Origin: Arthrobacter sp. FW306-07-I
GTDB taxonomy: Bacteria; Actinomycetota; Actinomycetes; Actinomycetales; Micrococcaceae
Assembly: GCF_021800405.1 (NCBI RefSeq)
Contig: NZ_CP084550.1
Location: forward strand, 2,542,001-2,606,000
DNA length: 64,000 nucleotides
Reading direction: 5' to 3'
A program made the position numbers and the translations under genes. This document shows, piece after piece, positions 1 to 9,796 of the stretch. Under the pieces are notes generated by a model. The model was given only the letters and a program-made list of their open reading frames with translations, was not told the origin of the DNA and made no database searches. The stretch's first letter is position 1, and every line of letters begins with the position of its first letter.

Positions 1-3000
1 TGGCGCGGACCATGTCGCGGGCCAGGCCTTCGGCTTCAAGCTCCGGGGTAACTTCCGTGTTCAGGACCACGAACCCGCCGCCGGGCAGCACGGCGACAGC
101 TGCCGAACCGCCGTCGGACTCCGCCACCACCGTCTCCAGCGTGTACTCCTGGGGCTCCAACTGAAGGCCGCCCGCGGTGACAACACCGCTTTCGTCCACC
201 GACCAGTCGCCGGACTTGGAGCCCTTGATGGCCACCTGGACGTTCTTGCCCAGGCGCGGGCCTGCGGCGCGGGCGTTTACTACCAGCTTCTGCTGGATGC
301 CGAACTCCTCCGGGGAGGCCGTGGCGGCGTCCAGCAGGCGGACGGACCGGAGGTTGAGTTCATCGGCGACGACGGCGGCAAAGCCTTCCAGCGCGTCTGC
401 GCCGGGTGCCACCACGGTGAGTTCCTGCAGCGGCAGCCGGACCCGAAGGTTGGCTGCCTTGCGGAGCGAGGAGCCGGTGGAGCAGATCTGCTGGACCCGG
501 TCCATGGCTTCCACCAGGGACGGGTTCGCCGGGAAGAGGTCCGCATCCGGCCAGTCGGCAAGGTGCACGGACCGGCCGCCGGTCAGGCCGCGCCAGATCT
601 CTTCCGAGACCAGCGGCAGCAGCGATGCCGCGGCGCGGGTAACGGTCTCCAGGGCGGTGAACAGCGCATCGAAGGCGTCCTGGTCCTCGTCGAAGAACCG
701 CTGCCGGCTGCGGCGGACGTACCAGTTGGTCAGCATGTCCAGGTAGCTGCGCAGCGAGTCGCAGGCACCGGAGATGTCGTACGTGTCCAGCTGCGCGGTC
801 ATGCTGCGCACCAGGTCGCCGGTGTTGGCCAACAGGTACTGGTCCAGGGTGTCCCGGTAGCCCTCGTAGCGCAGGTTCGCGTCATAGCCGGCACCGCCGT
901 TCGCGGCGTTCGTGTACAGGGTGAAGAAGCTGTACACGTTCCACAGCGGCAGGATGACCTGGCGGACGCCGTCGCGGATGCCCTGCTCGGTGACGATCAG
1001 GTTGCCGCCGCGGAGGATGGGGCTGGACATGAGGAACCAGCGCATGGCGTCCGAGCCGTCGCGGTCCAGGACTTCGGAAACGTCGGGGTAGTTGCGCAGG
1101 CTCTTGGACATCTTCTGGCCGTCGGAGCCCAGCACAATGCCGTGGCTGATGACGTTCTTGAAGGCGGGACGGTCGAACAGCGCCGTGGACAGGATGTGCA
1201 GCATGTAGAACCAGCCGCGGGTCTGGCCGATGTACTCCACAATGAAGTCAGCCGGGTTGTGCGTGTTGAACCAGGCTTCGTTCTCGAACGGGTAGTGCAC
1301 TTGGCCGTACGGCATGGAGCCGGAGTCGAACCAGACGTCCAGGACGTCCTCCACACGGCGCATTACGGACTGGCCCTCTTCGGGGGTGCGGGGGTCGTCC
1401 GGGTTGGGCCGGGTGAGTTCATCGATGAACGGGCGGTGCAGGTCCACCTGGCCGTCCTTGTTGAGGGGCAGCCGGCCGAAGTCCGCCTCGATCTCCGCAA
1501 GGGAGCCGTAGACGTCGGTGCGCGGGTACTCGGGGTCCGTGGACTGCCACACGGGGATGGGGCTGCCCCAGAACCGGTTGCGGCTGATGGACCAGTCGCG
1601 GGCGTTTTCCAGCCACTTGCCGAACTGGCCGTCCTTGACGTTGCCGGGGATCCAGTTGATCTCCTGGTTCAGTTCGGACATCCGGTCCTTGAACTTGGTG
1701 ACCTCCACATACCAGGAGGACACGGCGCGGTAGATCAGCGGGTTCCGGCAGCGCCAGCAGTGCGGGTAGCTGTGCTCGTAGCTGGCCTGGCGGACCAGGC
1801 GGCCCTGGGCGCGGAGCACCTGGGTGATGGGCTTGTTGGCCTCGAAGACCTGCAGGCCGACGATGTCGTGCAGGTCGCCGTGCTTGAACAGCGGCAGGAA
1901 CTTGGCGCCCTCGTCCACGGAGAGCACCACGGGGATGCCTGCCTCCTCGCACACCTTCTGGTCGTCTTCGCCGTAGGCGGGCGCCTGGTGGACGATGCCG
2001 GTACCGTCGGTGGTGGTCACGTAGTCGGCCACCACGAAGCGCCAGGCGTTCTCCATGCCGTACTTCTCGTTGTCGGCGAAGTCGTCCCAGAGCCGCTGGT
2101 ACTCCAGGCCTTCCAGTTCGGCGCCGGTGTGGGTGGACACGACGGCGGCTTCCGCAGCTTCGAAGCTGTCATAGCCCAGGTCCTTGGCGTAGCTGCCCAG
2201 CAGGTCGGCTGCGAGCAGGAAGCTGCCATTGACGGGGGCGTCGACAGATGCGGCCTTGATGCCGTTGGGCCCCGCGGGCAGCACGGCGTAGGTGATGGAA
2301 GGCCCGACGGCGAGTGCGGCGTTGGTGGGCAGTGTCCAGGGGGTGGTGGTCCAGGCGAGGGCCTGCACGCCGGCAAGCTCCCTGGAAAGCTCCGACTCCC
2401 CCGCAAGGATGGGGAACGTGACGGTGACAGTCTGGTCCTGCCGGTTCTTGTAGACATCGTCATCCATGCGCAGCTCATGGTTGGACAGCGGTGTTTCGTC
2501 CTTCCAGCAGTACGGAAGGACGCGGTAGCCGTTGTAGGTCAGGCCCTTGTCGTGGAGCTGTTTGAAGGCCCAGAGGACCGATTCCATGTACTCGACGTTG
2601 AGCGTCTTGTAGTCGTTGTCGAAGTCCACCCAGCGGGCCTGGCGGGTGACGTAACTGCGCCACTCGTCGGCGTACTTCATGACGGACGCACGGCAGGCGT
2701 CGTTGAACTTGTCGATGCCCATGGCTTCGATCTGGGTCTTGTCCGTCATGCCCAGCTGCTTCATCGCCTCGAGCTCGGCGGGCAGGCCGTGGGTGTCCCA
2801 GCCGAACCGGCGTTCGACGCGCTTGCCGCGCTGGGTCTGGTAGCGGCCCACCAGGTCCTTGGCGTAGCCCGTCAGGAGGTGGCCGTAGTGCGGCAGCCCG
2901 TTGGCGAAGGGCGGCCCGTCGTAGAACACGAACTCGTTGCTGCCCGGCTCGCCGCCGGGAACGTCGGCGCTGCGCTGGTCGATGCTGGCCTGGAAGGTGC

Positions 3001-3130
3001 CGTCCTGGTCCCAGTACTTCAGGATGCGCTCTTCGATCTCCGGAAACTTCACGGAGGCGGATACGCCGGCGCTGCCGTTGGGGGAAGTGCTGGAGGCTGA
3101 GGCCTTGGGGTAAAACGTCATGTTCGACAT
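1..3130 (-). CDS. ileS: Isoleucyl-tRNA synthetase (3' end beyond window)
   Basis: Class I aminoacyl-tRNA synthetase that charges tRNA-Ile in the cytoplasm. The minus-strand frame is open from 3130 through the window edge, so the C-terminus is missing. Near the N-terminus the HIGH signature appears as HYGH, shortly after [12 protein letters not shown]. The KMSKS loop reads KMSKSLRN at about 1095-1118. The N-terminal region and the KMSKSLRN form fit the eukaryote-like IleRS2 class found in many actinobacteria, a class known for natural mupirocin tolerance (family knowledge, not tested here). Two in-frame ATGs lie at 3130 and 3121; I use the upstream one. A T-box leader precedes the gene, so expression should follow tRNA-Ile charging. 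The SDR gene upstream is on the same strand but is separated from it by the leader. Confidence 0.97.
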   Translation of the reverse strand, partial: MSNMTFYPKASASSTSPNGSAGVSASVKFPEIEERILKYWDQDGTFQASIDQRSADVPGGEPGSNEFVFYDGPPFANGLPHYGHLLTGYAKDLVGRYQTQRGKRVERRFGWDTHGLPAELEAMKQLGMTDKTQIEAMGIDKFNDACRASVMKYADEWRSYVTRQARWVDFDNDYKTLNVEYMESVLWAFKQLHDKGLTYNGYRVLPYCWKDETPLSNHELRMDDDVYKNRQDQTVTVTFPILAGESELSRELAGVQALAWTTTPWTLPTNAALAVGPSITYAVLPAGPNGIKAASVDAPVNGSFLLAADLLGSYAKDLGYDSFEAAEAAVVSTHTGAELEGLEYQRLWDDFADNEKYGMENAWRFVVADYVTTTDGTGIVHQAPAYGEDDQKVCEEAGIPVVLSVDEGAKFLPLFKHGDLHDIVGLQVFEANKPITQVLRAQGRLVRQASYEHSYPHCWRCRNPLIYRAVSSWYVEVTKFKDRMSELNQEINWIPGNVKDGQFGKWLENARDWSISRNRFWGSPIPVWQSTDPEYPRTDVYGSLAEIEADFGRLPLNKDGQVDLHRPFIDELTRPNPDDPRTPEEGQSVMRRVEDVLDVWFDSGSMPYGQVHYPFENEAWFNTHNPADFIVEYIGQTRGWFYMLHILSTALFDRPAFKNVISHGIVLGSDGQKMSKSLRNYPDVSEVLDRDGSDAMRWFLMSSPILRGGNLIVTEQGIRDGVRQVILPLWNVYSFFTLYTNAANGGAGYDANLRYEGYRDTLDQYLLANTGDLVRSMTAQLDTYDISGACDSLRSYLDMLTNWYVRRSRQRFFDEDQDAFDALFTALETVTRAAASLLPLVSEEIWRGLTGGRSVHLADWPDADLFPANPSLVEAMDRVQQICSTGSSLRKAANLRVRLPLQELTVVAPGADALEGFAAVVADELNLRSVRLLDAATASPEEFGIQQKLVVNARAAGPRLGKNVQVAIKGSKSGDWSVDESGVVTAGGLQLEPQEYTLETVVAESDGGSAAVAVLPGGGFVVLNTEVTPELEAEGLARDMVRA

Positions 3131-3420
3131 CCTGGGTTGAGCGTGGTGAACCCCCGGCAGGGCCGGACGTTCCGTTCAGGATGCGAGGACGGCTGCCGTG
3201 CCGTCCCGAAGACGTCACGCCCACCGCGGTACCACCTCACTTACCGGCGCTGCGTGTTCCGTGAGGAACACCTGCCGCTCCGGCCTCTCATTACTGCTGT
3301 GACGGGCTTACCCGTCCGGTTCTACTGACGCGGTGCGCCTTGGAGGCAGCGGCCGCGGGTTCTTCCGGAAGCTCACCGGTGATTGCCGGGTCATAGCCAT
3401 TGAAAAGTCTACTATCGCCA
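3131..3420 (-). promoter_or_regulatory. ileS T-box riboswitch leader
   Basis: Read on the minus strand, the leader carries the T-box core GAGGTGGTACCGCGG at 3223-3237, the element that pairs with the uncharged tRNA acceptor end. Upstream (about 3370-3395) is a short stem CCGG...CCGG enclosing an ATC triplet (complement of 3381-3383) followed by ACCGGTGAGC. This looks like the specifier loop of the ultrashort Stem I reported for actinobacterial ileS T-boxes, and ATC is an isoleucine codon. No terminator with a U-tract lies between the T-box and the start codon, so control of translation initiation is more likely than transcription attenuation. The outer boundaries are approximate. Confidence 0.9.
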
Positions 3421-3487
3421 CAGCTCCAGTGCCATTCAGAGGGCCGGGGCGGCACAGGCCTTCCCGCCCGAAGCCCTTCCTGCCCGC

Positions 3488-4246
3488 TCAGCCCTTCCTG
3501 ATGAGCTTGTAGTTGGCGGCCTGTGCCACCGGCCGGATGACGATCTGATCCAGGTTGACGTGGTGCGGGACCGTCACCGCGTACCGGACGACGTCGGCCA
3601 CGTCCTCCGCCGTCAAGGGCTTCTCCACGCCCTGGTACACCTTGCCGGCGGCCTGCGGGTCCCCCAGGCGGTTCAGGGCGAACTCCTCGGTCTGCACCAG
3701 TCCCGGCGCCACCTCGATGACCCGGAGGTTGTGCTCTGCTTCCTCAAGCCGGAGGGCGTTGGTGAGGGCGTGCTGGCCGAACTTGGCGGCGTTGTAGCCA
3801 CCGCCGCCCTCGTAGGCATCCAGACCGGCGGTGGAAGTCAGGTTCAGCACCGTTCCTTCCCCGGTGGCCCGCAGCATCGGCAGGAAGGCCCGGGTGAGCT
3901 TCATGGTGCCCAGGACGTTGACGCGGTACATCCACTCCCAGTCCGCCGTGCTGGCGTCGGCCACCTTGTCGGCGCCGCGGGCGCCGCCGGCGATGTTGAT
4001 CAGTGTGTCGATGCCGCCCGCCTCGGTGACCTGCGCGAGCAGCCGGGACACGTCGTCGTCCTCTGCAATATCTGCGGGAATTGCGATGGCGCCTGTTTCG
4101 CTTTCCAGGGCCGCCAGGCGCTCTGCGCGGCGTGCCACGGCGAAGACCGTCCACCCGTCGGCGCGCAGCGCACGCACTGCTGCCTCCCCGATTCCGCTGC
4201 TCGCTCCGGTTACCAGTGCTGCCTTCTTCTGCAAGTCCTCAGTCAT
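3488..4246 (-). CDS. SDR family NAD(P)-dependent oxidoreductase
   Basis: Classical short-chain dehydrogenase/reductase of 252 residues, the usual length for the family. The N-terminal dinucleotide-binding motif is TGASSGIG (residues about 14-21). The NIAGG segment fits the NNAG motif, and the catalytic Tyr/Lys pair sits in GGGYNAAKFG. The closest functional class appears to be the YdfG/serine-3-dehydrogenase-like group, but the substrate cannot be read from the sequence. The DUF488 gene lies 18 bases upstream on the same strand, so the two probably share a transcript. Confidence 0.9.
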   Translation of the reverse strand: MTEDLQKKAALVTGASSGIGEAAVRALRADGWTVFAVARRAERLAALESETGAIAIPADIAEDDDVSRLLAQVTEAGGIDTLINIAGGARGADKVADASTADWEWMYRVNVLGTMKLTRAFLPMLRATGEGTVLNLTSTAGLDAYEGGGGYNAAKFGQHALTNALRLEEAEHNLRVIEVAPGLVQTEEFALNRLGDPQAAGKVYQGVEKPLTAEDVADVVRYAVTVPHHVNLDQIVIRPVAQAANYKLIRKG

Positions 4247-4264
4247 GGCACCACCCTAGCGGGA

Positions 4265-4636
4265 TCAGCCGGGTGGCCGTCCCAGGAGGTAATCAAGCAG
4301 GACTCTGGCATTGTTTTCCTCTGTGTTGCGGGCAGCGTAGAGGAGGGTAACCCGGGCGCGGCCGGCGGCCACCTCCAGCAGGGTCTCCACTGCCGGATTG
4401 GAGTCCAGTTCCAGCCGGTAGCGTGCGCTGAAATCGGCGAACCGCTCCGGGCGGTGGTTGAACTCCTTGCGCAGTTCCGTGGAGGGCGCAACGTCCTTGA
4501 GCCAGAGGTCGACGGCGGCACTTTCCTTGGGCACCCCACGGGGCCAGAGCCGGTCCACCAGCACCCGGAAGTCGTCGCCGATCTCCGGCTGCTCGTAGAT
4601 GCGCTTCACTCGAAACGTGTCCTGAATATCGCCCAT
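4265..4636 (-). CDS. DUF488 (YeaO-like) family protein
   Basis: A 123-residue protein of the DUF488/YeaO family. The diagnostic stretch is RLWPRGVPKE (residues about 30-39), followed by WLKDVAPS and a C-terminal LLYAARNTEENNA segment. The function of the family is not established. I start at the ATG at 4636; another in-frame ATG at 4645 would add three residues. The same frame stays open far upstream through valS on the other strand, but that extension is a high-GC artefact without family similarity. It is probably cotranscribed with the SDR gene and diverges from valS across 81 bases. Confidence 0.88.
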   Translation of the reverse strand: MGDIQDTFRVKRIYEQPEIGDDFRVLVDRLWPRGVPKESAAVDLWLKDVAPSTELRKEFNHRPERFADFSARYRLELDSNPAVETLLEVAAGRARVTLLYAARNTEENNARVLLDYLLGRPPG

Positions 4637-4717
4637 ACGGCGCATGCTACCCGCGCCCGTGCCCCGCCGGGTCCTGCGGGTTGGGTGGGATGGAAGCCGG
4701 CATGAAAGAATTGCCCA

Positions 4718-7339
4718 ATGGCTGAAGACACGCAGGGTACAGACACGCCCACCACCGCCCCCATCAACGTCCCGGACAAGCCGGCCCTCGAAGGCCTCGA
4801 AACCGCGCTCACCCAGCGCTGGCTGGCCGAGGGAACCTACAAGTTCAACCCCGACACCACCCGGGAGCAGGTCTACTCGATCGACACTCCCCCGCCCACC
4901 GCGTCGGGATCCCTGCATGTGGGGCACATGTTCTCCTTCACCCAGACGGACGTCCAGGCCCGCTACATGCGCATGACCGGCAAGAACGTCTTCTACCCCA
5001 TGGGCTGGGACGACAACGGACTGCCGACGGAACGCCGCGTGCAGAACTACTACGGCGTCCGCTGCGATCCCGCCATCCCCTACAACGCCGACTACCGGCC
5101 CCCGGCACAGCCTGCCAGGAACCAGCGCGATTTCGACGTTGTGTCGCGCCAGAACTTCATCGAACTGTGCGAGGAACTGGCTGTCGAGGACGAGAAAGTC
5201 TTCGAGAACCTGTTCCAGACCCTGGGCCTGTCCGTGGACTGGGACCTGACCTACCGCACCATCGATGACACCTCCCGGGCAGTGTCCCAGCGCGCCTTCC
5301 TGGCCAACCTGGCCGCCGGCGACGCCTACATGGCCGAAGCGCCCACACTGTGGGATGTCACCTTCCGGACGGCCGTCGCGCAGGCCGAGCTGGAGGACCG
5401 CGAAGTTCCCGGCGCCTACTACCGCTACCCCTTCTTTACCGAAGACGGGGACAAGGTCTTCATCGAAACCACCCGCCCGGAACTGCTGGCTGCCTGTGCC
5501 GCGCTGGTGGCAAACCCCGACGACGAGCGGTACCGGCCGCTGTTCGGCAAGACGGTGAAGTCCCCCCTCTTCGGCGTCGAGCTCGAGGTCAAGGCCCACC
5601 CGCTGGCCAAGGCGGACAAGGGTTCCGGCATCGCCATGGTGTGCACCTTCGGTGACCTCACAGACGTCACCTGGTGGCGGGAACTGCAGCTTCCCACGCG
5701 CGCCATCATGGGCCGCGACGGCCGTATCATCGCCGAAACCCCCGACTGGATCACCAGCGAGGCCGGCAAGCAGGCGTACGCGGCGATCGCCGGCAAGACT
5801 GCCTTCTCCGCCAAGGAAGCCGTGGTGGAACTGCTCAAGGAAGCGGACCTCCTGGACGGGGAACCGAAGAAGATCACCCACCCGGTGAATTTCTTCGAGA
5901 AGGGCGACAAGCCCCTGGAAGTGGTCACGTCCCGGCAGTGGTACATCCGCAACGGCGGGCGCGACGAAGAACGCCGCGAACGGCTCATCGGCCGGGGCAA
6001 GGAGATCGACTTCCACCCGTCGTTCATGCGCTCCCGCTACGAAAACTGGATCGCCGGCCTGAACGGTGACTGGCTGGTTTCCCGCCAGCGCTTCTTTGGC
6101 GTCCCCATTCCGGTGTGGTACCCGCTCGATGCACAGGGCAACCCGGACTACGACAACCCCATCCTGCCCTCCGACGACCTGCTGCCCGTGGACCCCGCGG
6201 CCGACGTCGCCCCCGGCTTCGACGAGGCACAGCGCGACCAGCCCAACGGCTTCACGGGTGACGCGGATGTCCTGGACACCTGGGCCACGTCCTCCCTGAC
6301 CCCGCAGATCGTGGGCGGGTGGAGCCGGGACGAGGACCTGTTTGCCAAGGTCTTCCCCTTCGATCTCCGCCCCCAGGGCCACGACATCATCCGCACCTGG
6401 CTGTTCTCCTCCGTGGTCCGCGGTGATGCACTCCAGAAGTGCGCGCCCTGGAAGCACGCGGCCATTTCCGGCTGGATCCTGGACCCGGACCGCAAAAAGA
6501 TGTCCAAGTCCAAAGGCAACGTGGTGGTCCCCACTGATGTCCTGAACGAGTACGGCTCCGACGCAGTCCGCTACTGGGCTGCCTCGGCGCGGCTCGGCGC
6601 CGACACCGCCTACGAGATCGCCCAGATGAAGATCGGGCGCCGCCTGGCCATCAAGCTGCTGAATGCCTCCAAGTTCGTGCTGAACCTCGGCGCCACGGAG
6701 AACTCTGTGCTGTCGGGCGACCTCGGTGTCCTGACCAATCCCTTGGACCGCGCACTGCTGGCCCAGCTGGCCGACGTCGTGGCCCAGTCCACCAAGGCGT
6801 TCGACAACTACGACTACGCCCGCGCCCTGCAGCTCACGGAGTCATTCTTCTGGCAGTTCACGGACGACTATGTGGAGCTGATTAAGGACCGCGCGTACGG
6901 GGCTGCGGGCGAAGCGGAGCAGGCATCCGTGCTTGCCGCCCTGGCCACCACCCTGGACACCCTGCTGCGGCTGTTCGCACCGTTCCTGCCCTTCGCAACG
7001 GAGGAAGTATGGAGCTGGTGGCGCAACGGGTCCGTGCACCGGGCCGCGTGGCCGGCAGCGCTGGAGATCCCCGGTGGGGACACCACCATGCTGGCGACGG
7101 TCGGCGTGGCCCTCAGCGGTGTCCGCAAGGCCAAGTCCGAGGCAAAGGTCAAGCAGCGCACCGAAGTGCTGTCCGCCACCATCACAGCCCCGGAGATGCT
7201 GACTGCACAGCTGCAAGCCGGGCTGGCTGATTTGAAGGCGGCGTCCAACGCCCGGGAAATCACCCTGGTGGTGGGAGAGGGAGACCTCGCCGTGACCGAT
7301 GTTGCCCTCGCTCCGAGCGACGAGCCCGCCAAGGCCTGA
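4718..7339 (+). CDS. valS: Valyl-tRNA synthetase
   Basis: Class I synthetase that charges tRNA-Val, 873 residues. The HIGH signature is HVGH at residues 67-70 within TPPPTASGSLHVGHMF. The KMSKS loop is at residues 594-598, followed by KGN. An editing (CP1) domain lies between them. The C-terminus ends soon after the anticodon-binding helical domain and I see no long coiled-coil arm like that of E. coli ValRS, so this looks like the shorter, archaeal-like form. It diverges from the DUF488 gene. I see no T-box in the short upstream gap. Confidence 0.97.
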   Translation: MAEDTQGTDTPTTAPINVPDKPALEGLETALTQRWLAEGTYKFNPDTTREQVYSIDTPPPTASGSLHVGHMFSFTQTDVQARYMRMTGKNVFYPMGWDDNGLPTERRVQNYYGVRCDPAIPYNADYRPPAQPARNQRDFDVVSRQNFIELCEELAVEDEKVFENLFQTLGLSVDWDLTYRTIDDTSRAVSQRAFLANLAAGDAYMAEAPTLWDVTFRTAVAQAELEDREVPGAYYRYPFFTEDGDKVFIETTRPELLAACAALVANPDDERYRPLFGKTVKSPLFGVELEVKAHPLAKADKGSGIAMVCTFGDLTDVTWWRELQLPTRAIMGRDGRIIAETPDWITSEAGKQAYAAIAGKTAFSAKEAVVELLKEADLLDGEPKKITHPVNFFEKGDKPLEVVTSRQWYIRNGGRDEERRERLIGRGKEIDFHPSFMRSRYENWIAGLNGDWLVSRQRFFGVPIPVWYPLDAQGNPDYDNPILPSDDLLPVDPAADVAPGFDEAQRDQPNGFTGDADVLDTWATSSLTPQIVGGWSRDEDLFAKVFPFDLRPQGHDIIRTWLFSSVVRGDALQKCAPWKHAAISGWILDPDRKKMSKSKGNVVVPTDVLNEYGSDAVRYWAASARLGADTAYEIAQMKIGRRLAIKLLNASKFVLNLGATENSVLSGDLGVLTNPLDRALLAQLADVVAQSTKAFDNYDYARALQLTESFFWQFTDDYVELIKDRAYGAAGEAEQASVLAALATTLDTLLRLFAPFLPFATEEVWSWWRNGSVHRAAWPAALEIPGGDTTMLATVGVALSGVRKAKSEAKVKQRTEVLSATITAPEMLTAQLQAGLADLKAASNAREITLVVGEGDLAVTDVALAPSDEPAKA

Positions 7340-7385
7340 TCCTGATCACGCCTGGTCCCGGACACCCCGGGTTCCAGACACAGGG

Positions 7386-7421
7386 GAAGCCCCATCAGCG
7401 TGTTGCCGTTGGTGGGGCTTC
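7386..7421 (+). terminator. Putative terminator hairpin after valS
   Basis: GAAGCCCCA (from 7386) pairs with TGGGGCTTC (ending 7421) across an 18-base loop, 46 bases after the valS stop. There is no strong U-tract, which is common for actinobacterial terminators. Confidence 0.6.
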
Positions 7422-7621
7422 GACTGTTTCGACCATCCGGTGACGTGCTCTGATGGTCTGGCAGGATCCGCTGATCTTCAGGTCTTACTACACCGTCACT
7501 GGTAGCTGCATTCAACTTTGCCGATGGCTGCGTCAAACTACATATCACTGAATCTTTGGTTCCTGCGTCCCCTTCTTTCGAAGTGGTAAGGACAATTGTT
7601 CTCCCGCCCCGGTCCACGTGC

Positions 7622-7667
7622 AAGGGCCCCGGGAAAACTACATATTGGTAGTTTTCCCGGGGCCCTT
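7622..7667. terminator. Perfect 20-bp stem hairpin, probable bidirectional terminator
   Basis: The 20 bases at 7622-7641 are perfectly complementary to those at 7648-7667, with a 6-base loop. It lies 46 bases beyond the stop of the DsbA-like gene (minus strand) and most likely terminates that gene, and read-through from valS as well. Confidence 0.8.
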
Positions 7668-7713
7668 GGCGTCCCGGTTCGGCGGCCCGAAGCTGGTCAG
7701 GCAGTCCTGGGCG

Positions 7714-8328
7714 TCAGTGGAATTCGGGGCTTTCCGTGCGGCTGCGCTTCAGCTCAAAGAAGTGAGGGTAGGCGGCGATCGTGGTAGTGGCGTCCCAGAT
7801 CCTGCCGGCTTCCTCGCCCCGCGGTATGCGGGTCAGGACCGGGCCAAAGAATGCGGTTCCATTGAAGGCGACTACGGGGGTGCCGACGTCCTGGCCCACC
7901 AGCGAAATGCCTTCCTCGTGGCTGGCCCGGAGCAGCTGGTCGTAAGCGTCGGTGTTGGCTGCGTCAGCAAGGGAGGCCGGGAGACCGCAGTCGGCAAGGG
8001 CCTTGGAAATGACCGCCGTCCGGTCCTTTTCACCCTGGTTGTGGATCAGGGTGCCCATGGCGTCATAGAGCGGTTTGATGAACTGCGGCCCGTGTTCTTC
8101 CCTGGCGGCGATGATCACGCGGACCGTGCCCCAGGCGTTGTCCATGGACTCGCGGTACCCGGGGTCCAGGTCCCGTCCCTCGTTCAGGACGGCCAGGCTC
8201 ATCACGTGCCACTCGGTCTCGATGTCTCGGACGGTTTCGACCTCGCCAATCCACCGGGAGGTGACCCAGGCAAACGGGCACAGGGGGTCAAACCAGAAAT
8301 CGGCCTTGTTCTTGGCAGGTGAAGTCAT
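7714..8328 (-). CDS. DsbA-fold oxidoreductase, mycothiol-dependent nitroreductase (Rv2466c) family
   Basis: A 204-residue thioredoxin-fold protein of the DsbA superfamily. It begins with the hallmark FWFDPLCPFAW (residues about 11-21) and has a cis-Pro segment VGTPVVAF. It resembles M. tuberculosis Rv2466c, a mycothiol-dependent enzyme with a CPWC active site. Here the motif is CPFA: the nucleophilic Cys17 is kept and the resolving Cys is replaced by Ala20. That implies a monothiol mechanism, perhaps using mycothiol for resolution (inference). Only 14 bases separate it from clpX upstream on the same strand. Its mycobacterial relative also sits in the clp/tig/nei/rpiB neighbourhood. Confidence 0.85.
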   Translation of the reverse strand: MTSPAKNKADFWFDPLCPFAWVTSRWIGEVETVRDIETEWHVMSLAVLNEGRDLDPGYRESMDNAWGTVRVIIAAREEHGPQFIKPLYDAMGTLIHNQGEKDRTAVISKALADCGLPASLADAANTDAYDQLLRASHEEGISLVGQDVGTPVVAFNGTAFFGPVLTRIPRGEEAGRIWDATTTIAAYPHFFELKRSRTESPEFH

Positions 8329-8342
8329 GAAGGTCCTCTCGG

Positions 8343-9623
8343 TCAGGCAGATTTACGGCGCTTGGCCACGTGCGGAATCATGGTGGGCTCGGCTCCCCGC
8401 AGGACCACGTCTTCAGTGATTACCACGCTGGCAACGTCCTCGCGGCTGGGAAGATCGAACATCACGGGAAGCAGGACCTCTTCGAGGATGGCCCGGAGGC
8501 CGCGGGCACCGGTGCCGCGCTCCAGGGCCTGGTCCGCGATCGCGTCCAGGGCGGTGTCATCAAAGACCAGTTCCACGCCGTCGATCTGGAACATCTTCTG
8601 GTACTGCTTCACCAAGGCGTTCTTGGGGGTGGAAAGAATCTGGATCAGGGCGTCCCGGTCCAGGTTGGACACGGTGGTGATCACCGGGAGCCTGCCGATG
8701 AATTCGGGGATCAGTCCGAATTTCAGCAGGTCCTCCGGCATGACCTCGCCGTAGGAGTCCACCTTCTTGCTGGCCTCGTTGAGCGGGGCACCAAAACCAA
8801 TGCCCTTGCGGCCGGAACGGGACCCGATGATCTCCTCCAGGCCTGCGAAGGCGCCGGCCACGATGAACAGGACGTTGGTGGTGTCGATCTGGATGAATTC
8901 CTGGTGCGGGTGCTTCCGTCCACCCTGCGGCGGAACGGAGGCCACTGTGCCCTCCAGGATCTTCAGGAGCGCCTGCTGCACACCCTCACCGGAGACGTCA
9001 CGGGTGATGGAGGGGTTCTCGCTCTTGCGCGAGATCTTGTCGATCTCATCGATGTAGATGATGCCCTGTTCGGCCTTCTTGACGTCGTAGTCCGCGGCCT
9101 GGATGAGTTTGAGGAGGATGTTCTCCACGTCCTCACCCACATAGCCGGCCTCAGTCAGTGCGGTGGCGTCCGCCACGGCGAAAGGAACGTTGAGCCGCCG
9201 CGCAAGGGTCTGGGCGAGGTAGGTCTTGCCACAGCCCGTGGGGCCGATGAGGAGGATGTTGGACTTGGCGATTTCGACGTCGTCGTGGTGGCCGCCCTCC
9301 CCCAGGCTCCCGGACTTTGGCGCATGGCCTGCCTGGATCCGCTTGTAGTGGTTGTAGACCGCGACGGCGAGGGAGCGCTTGGCAGGCTCCTGGCCGATGA
9401 CGTATTCCTGGAGGAAGTCGAAGATTTCACGCGGCTTGGGCAATTCGAAGCTGCCCAGATCGGCGACCTCAGCCAGCTCCTCTTCGATGATTTCGTTGCA
9501 CAACTCGATGCATTCATCGCAGATGTAGACACCGGGCCCGGCAATGAGCTTGCGCACCTGCTTCTGGCTCTTTCCACAGAAAGAGCACTTCAGCAGATCC
9601 GTGCTCTCGCCAATCCGAGCCAT
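8343..9623 (-). CDS. clpX: ATP-dependent Clp protease ATPase subunit ClpX
   Basis: AAA+ unfoldase that feeds substrates to the ClpP1P2 chamber, 426 residues. The N-terminal zinc-binding domain has Cys13, Cys16, Cys35 and Cys38. Walker A is GPTGCGKT at residues 127-134 and Walker B is IIYIDEIDK. The IGF-type ClpP-docking segment is replaced by GIGFGAP, as in other actinobacteria. The gene follows clpP2 on the same strand, but a strong terminator lies between them (9750-9788), so it probably has its own promoter in 9624-9745. Confidence 0.98.
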   Translation of the reverse strand: MARIGESTDLLKCSFCGKSQKQVRKLIAGPGVYICDECIELCNEIIEEELAEVADLGSFELPKPREIFDFLQEYVIGQEPAKRSLAVAVYNHYKRIQAGHAPKSGSLGEGGHHDDVEIAKSNILLIGPTGCGKTYLAQTLARRLNVPFAVADATALTEAGYVGEDVENILLKLIQAADYDVKKAEQGIIYIDEIDKISRKSENPSITRDVSGEGVQQALLKILEGTVASVPPQGGRKHPHQEFIQIDTTNVLFIVAGAFAGLEEIIGSRSGRKGIGFGAPLNEASKKVDSYGEVMPEDLLKFGLIPEFIGRLPVITTVSNLDRDALIQILSTPKNALVKQYQKMFQIDGVELVFDDTALDAIADQALERGTGARGLRAILEEVLLPVMFDLPSREDVASVVITEDVVLRGAEPTMIPHVAKRRKSA

Positions 9624-9749
9624 ATGTGAACCCCTTAGTATCCTGCTGCCAGGCAGCCCTGCACCATTGCTGAAATCTTCCGGGCCAGCGAGGACCGGTT
9701 TGTGACACCATCCACTCTAGGTCACATTCGGCCCCAAGGGTGGAAAGAA

Positions 9750-9788
9750 AAGGCCGGTGCGGCCAAATGAACTGGCCGCACCGGCTTT
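9750..9788 (-). terminator. Intrinsic terminator of clpP1-clpP2
   Basis: A stem of at least 13 bp (9753-9765 with 9773-9785) extends through a G-T wobble and A-T pairs, with a 7-base loop. Read on the minus strand it is followed by TTTTCTTT, giving a classic intrinsic terminator after clpP2 and before clpX. Confidence 0.9.
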
Positions 9789-9796
9789 CCGTACTG

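Larger units (their letters stand above)
7340..7713. other. Intergenic region between convergent valS and DsbA-like gene
   Basis: This 374-base gap lies between the convergent ends of valS and the DsbA-like gene. It holds two hairpins (7386-7421 and 7622-7667, listed separately). Between them, about 7440-7610, is a stretch that looks richer in A+T than its surroundings, without a convincing reading frame, RNA gene or repeat. I see nothing else in it. Confidence 0.7.

Noticed and set aside
563..3100. Long plus-strand open frame (845 codons) opposite ileS
   Set aside because: It is the antisense of ileS in a high-GC genome, rich in V/G/H/Q without any recognisable domain. ileS has full synthetase signatures.
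4637..6457. Large N-terminal extension of the DUF488 gene opposite valS
   Set aside because: The extra 600 residues are antisense to valS and carry no family similarity. DUF488 similarity begins at the ATG at 4636.
7440..7610. A+T-richer patch between valS and the DsbA-like gene as a possible horizontally acquired gene remnant
   Set aside because: No reading frame with family similarity and no repeat ends. I cannot support more than an unusual intergenic patch.
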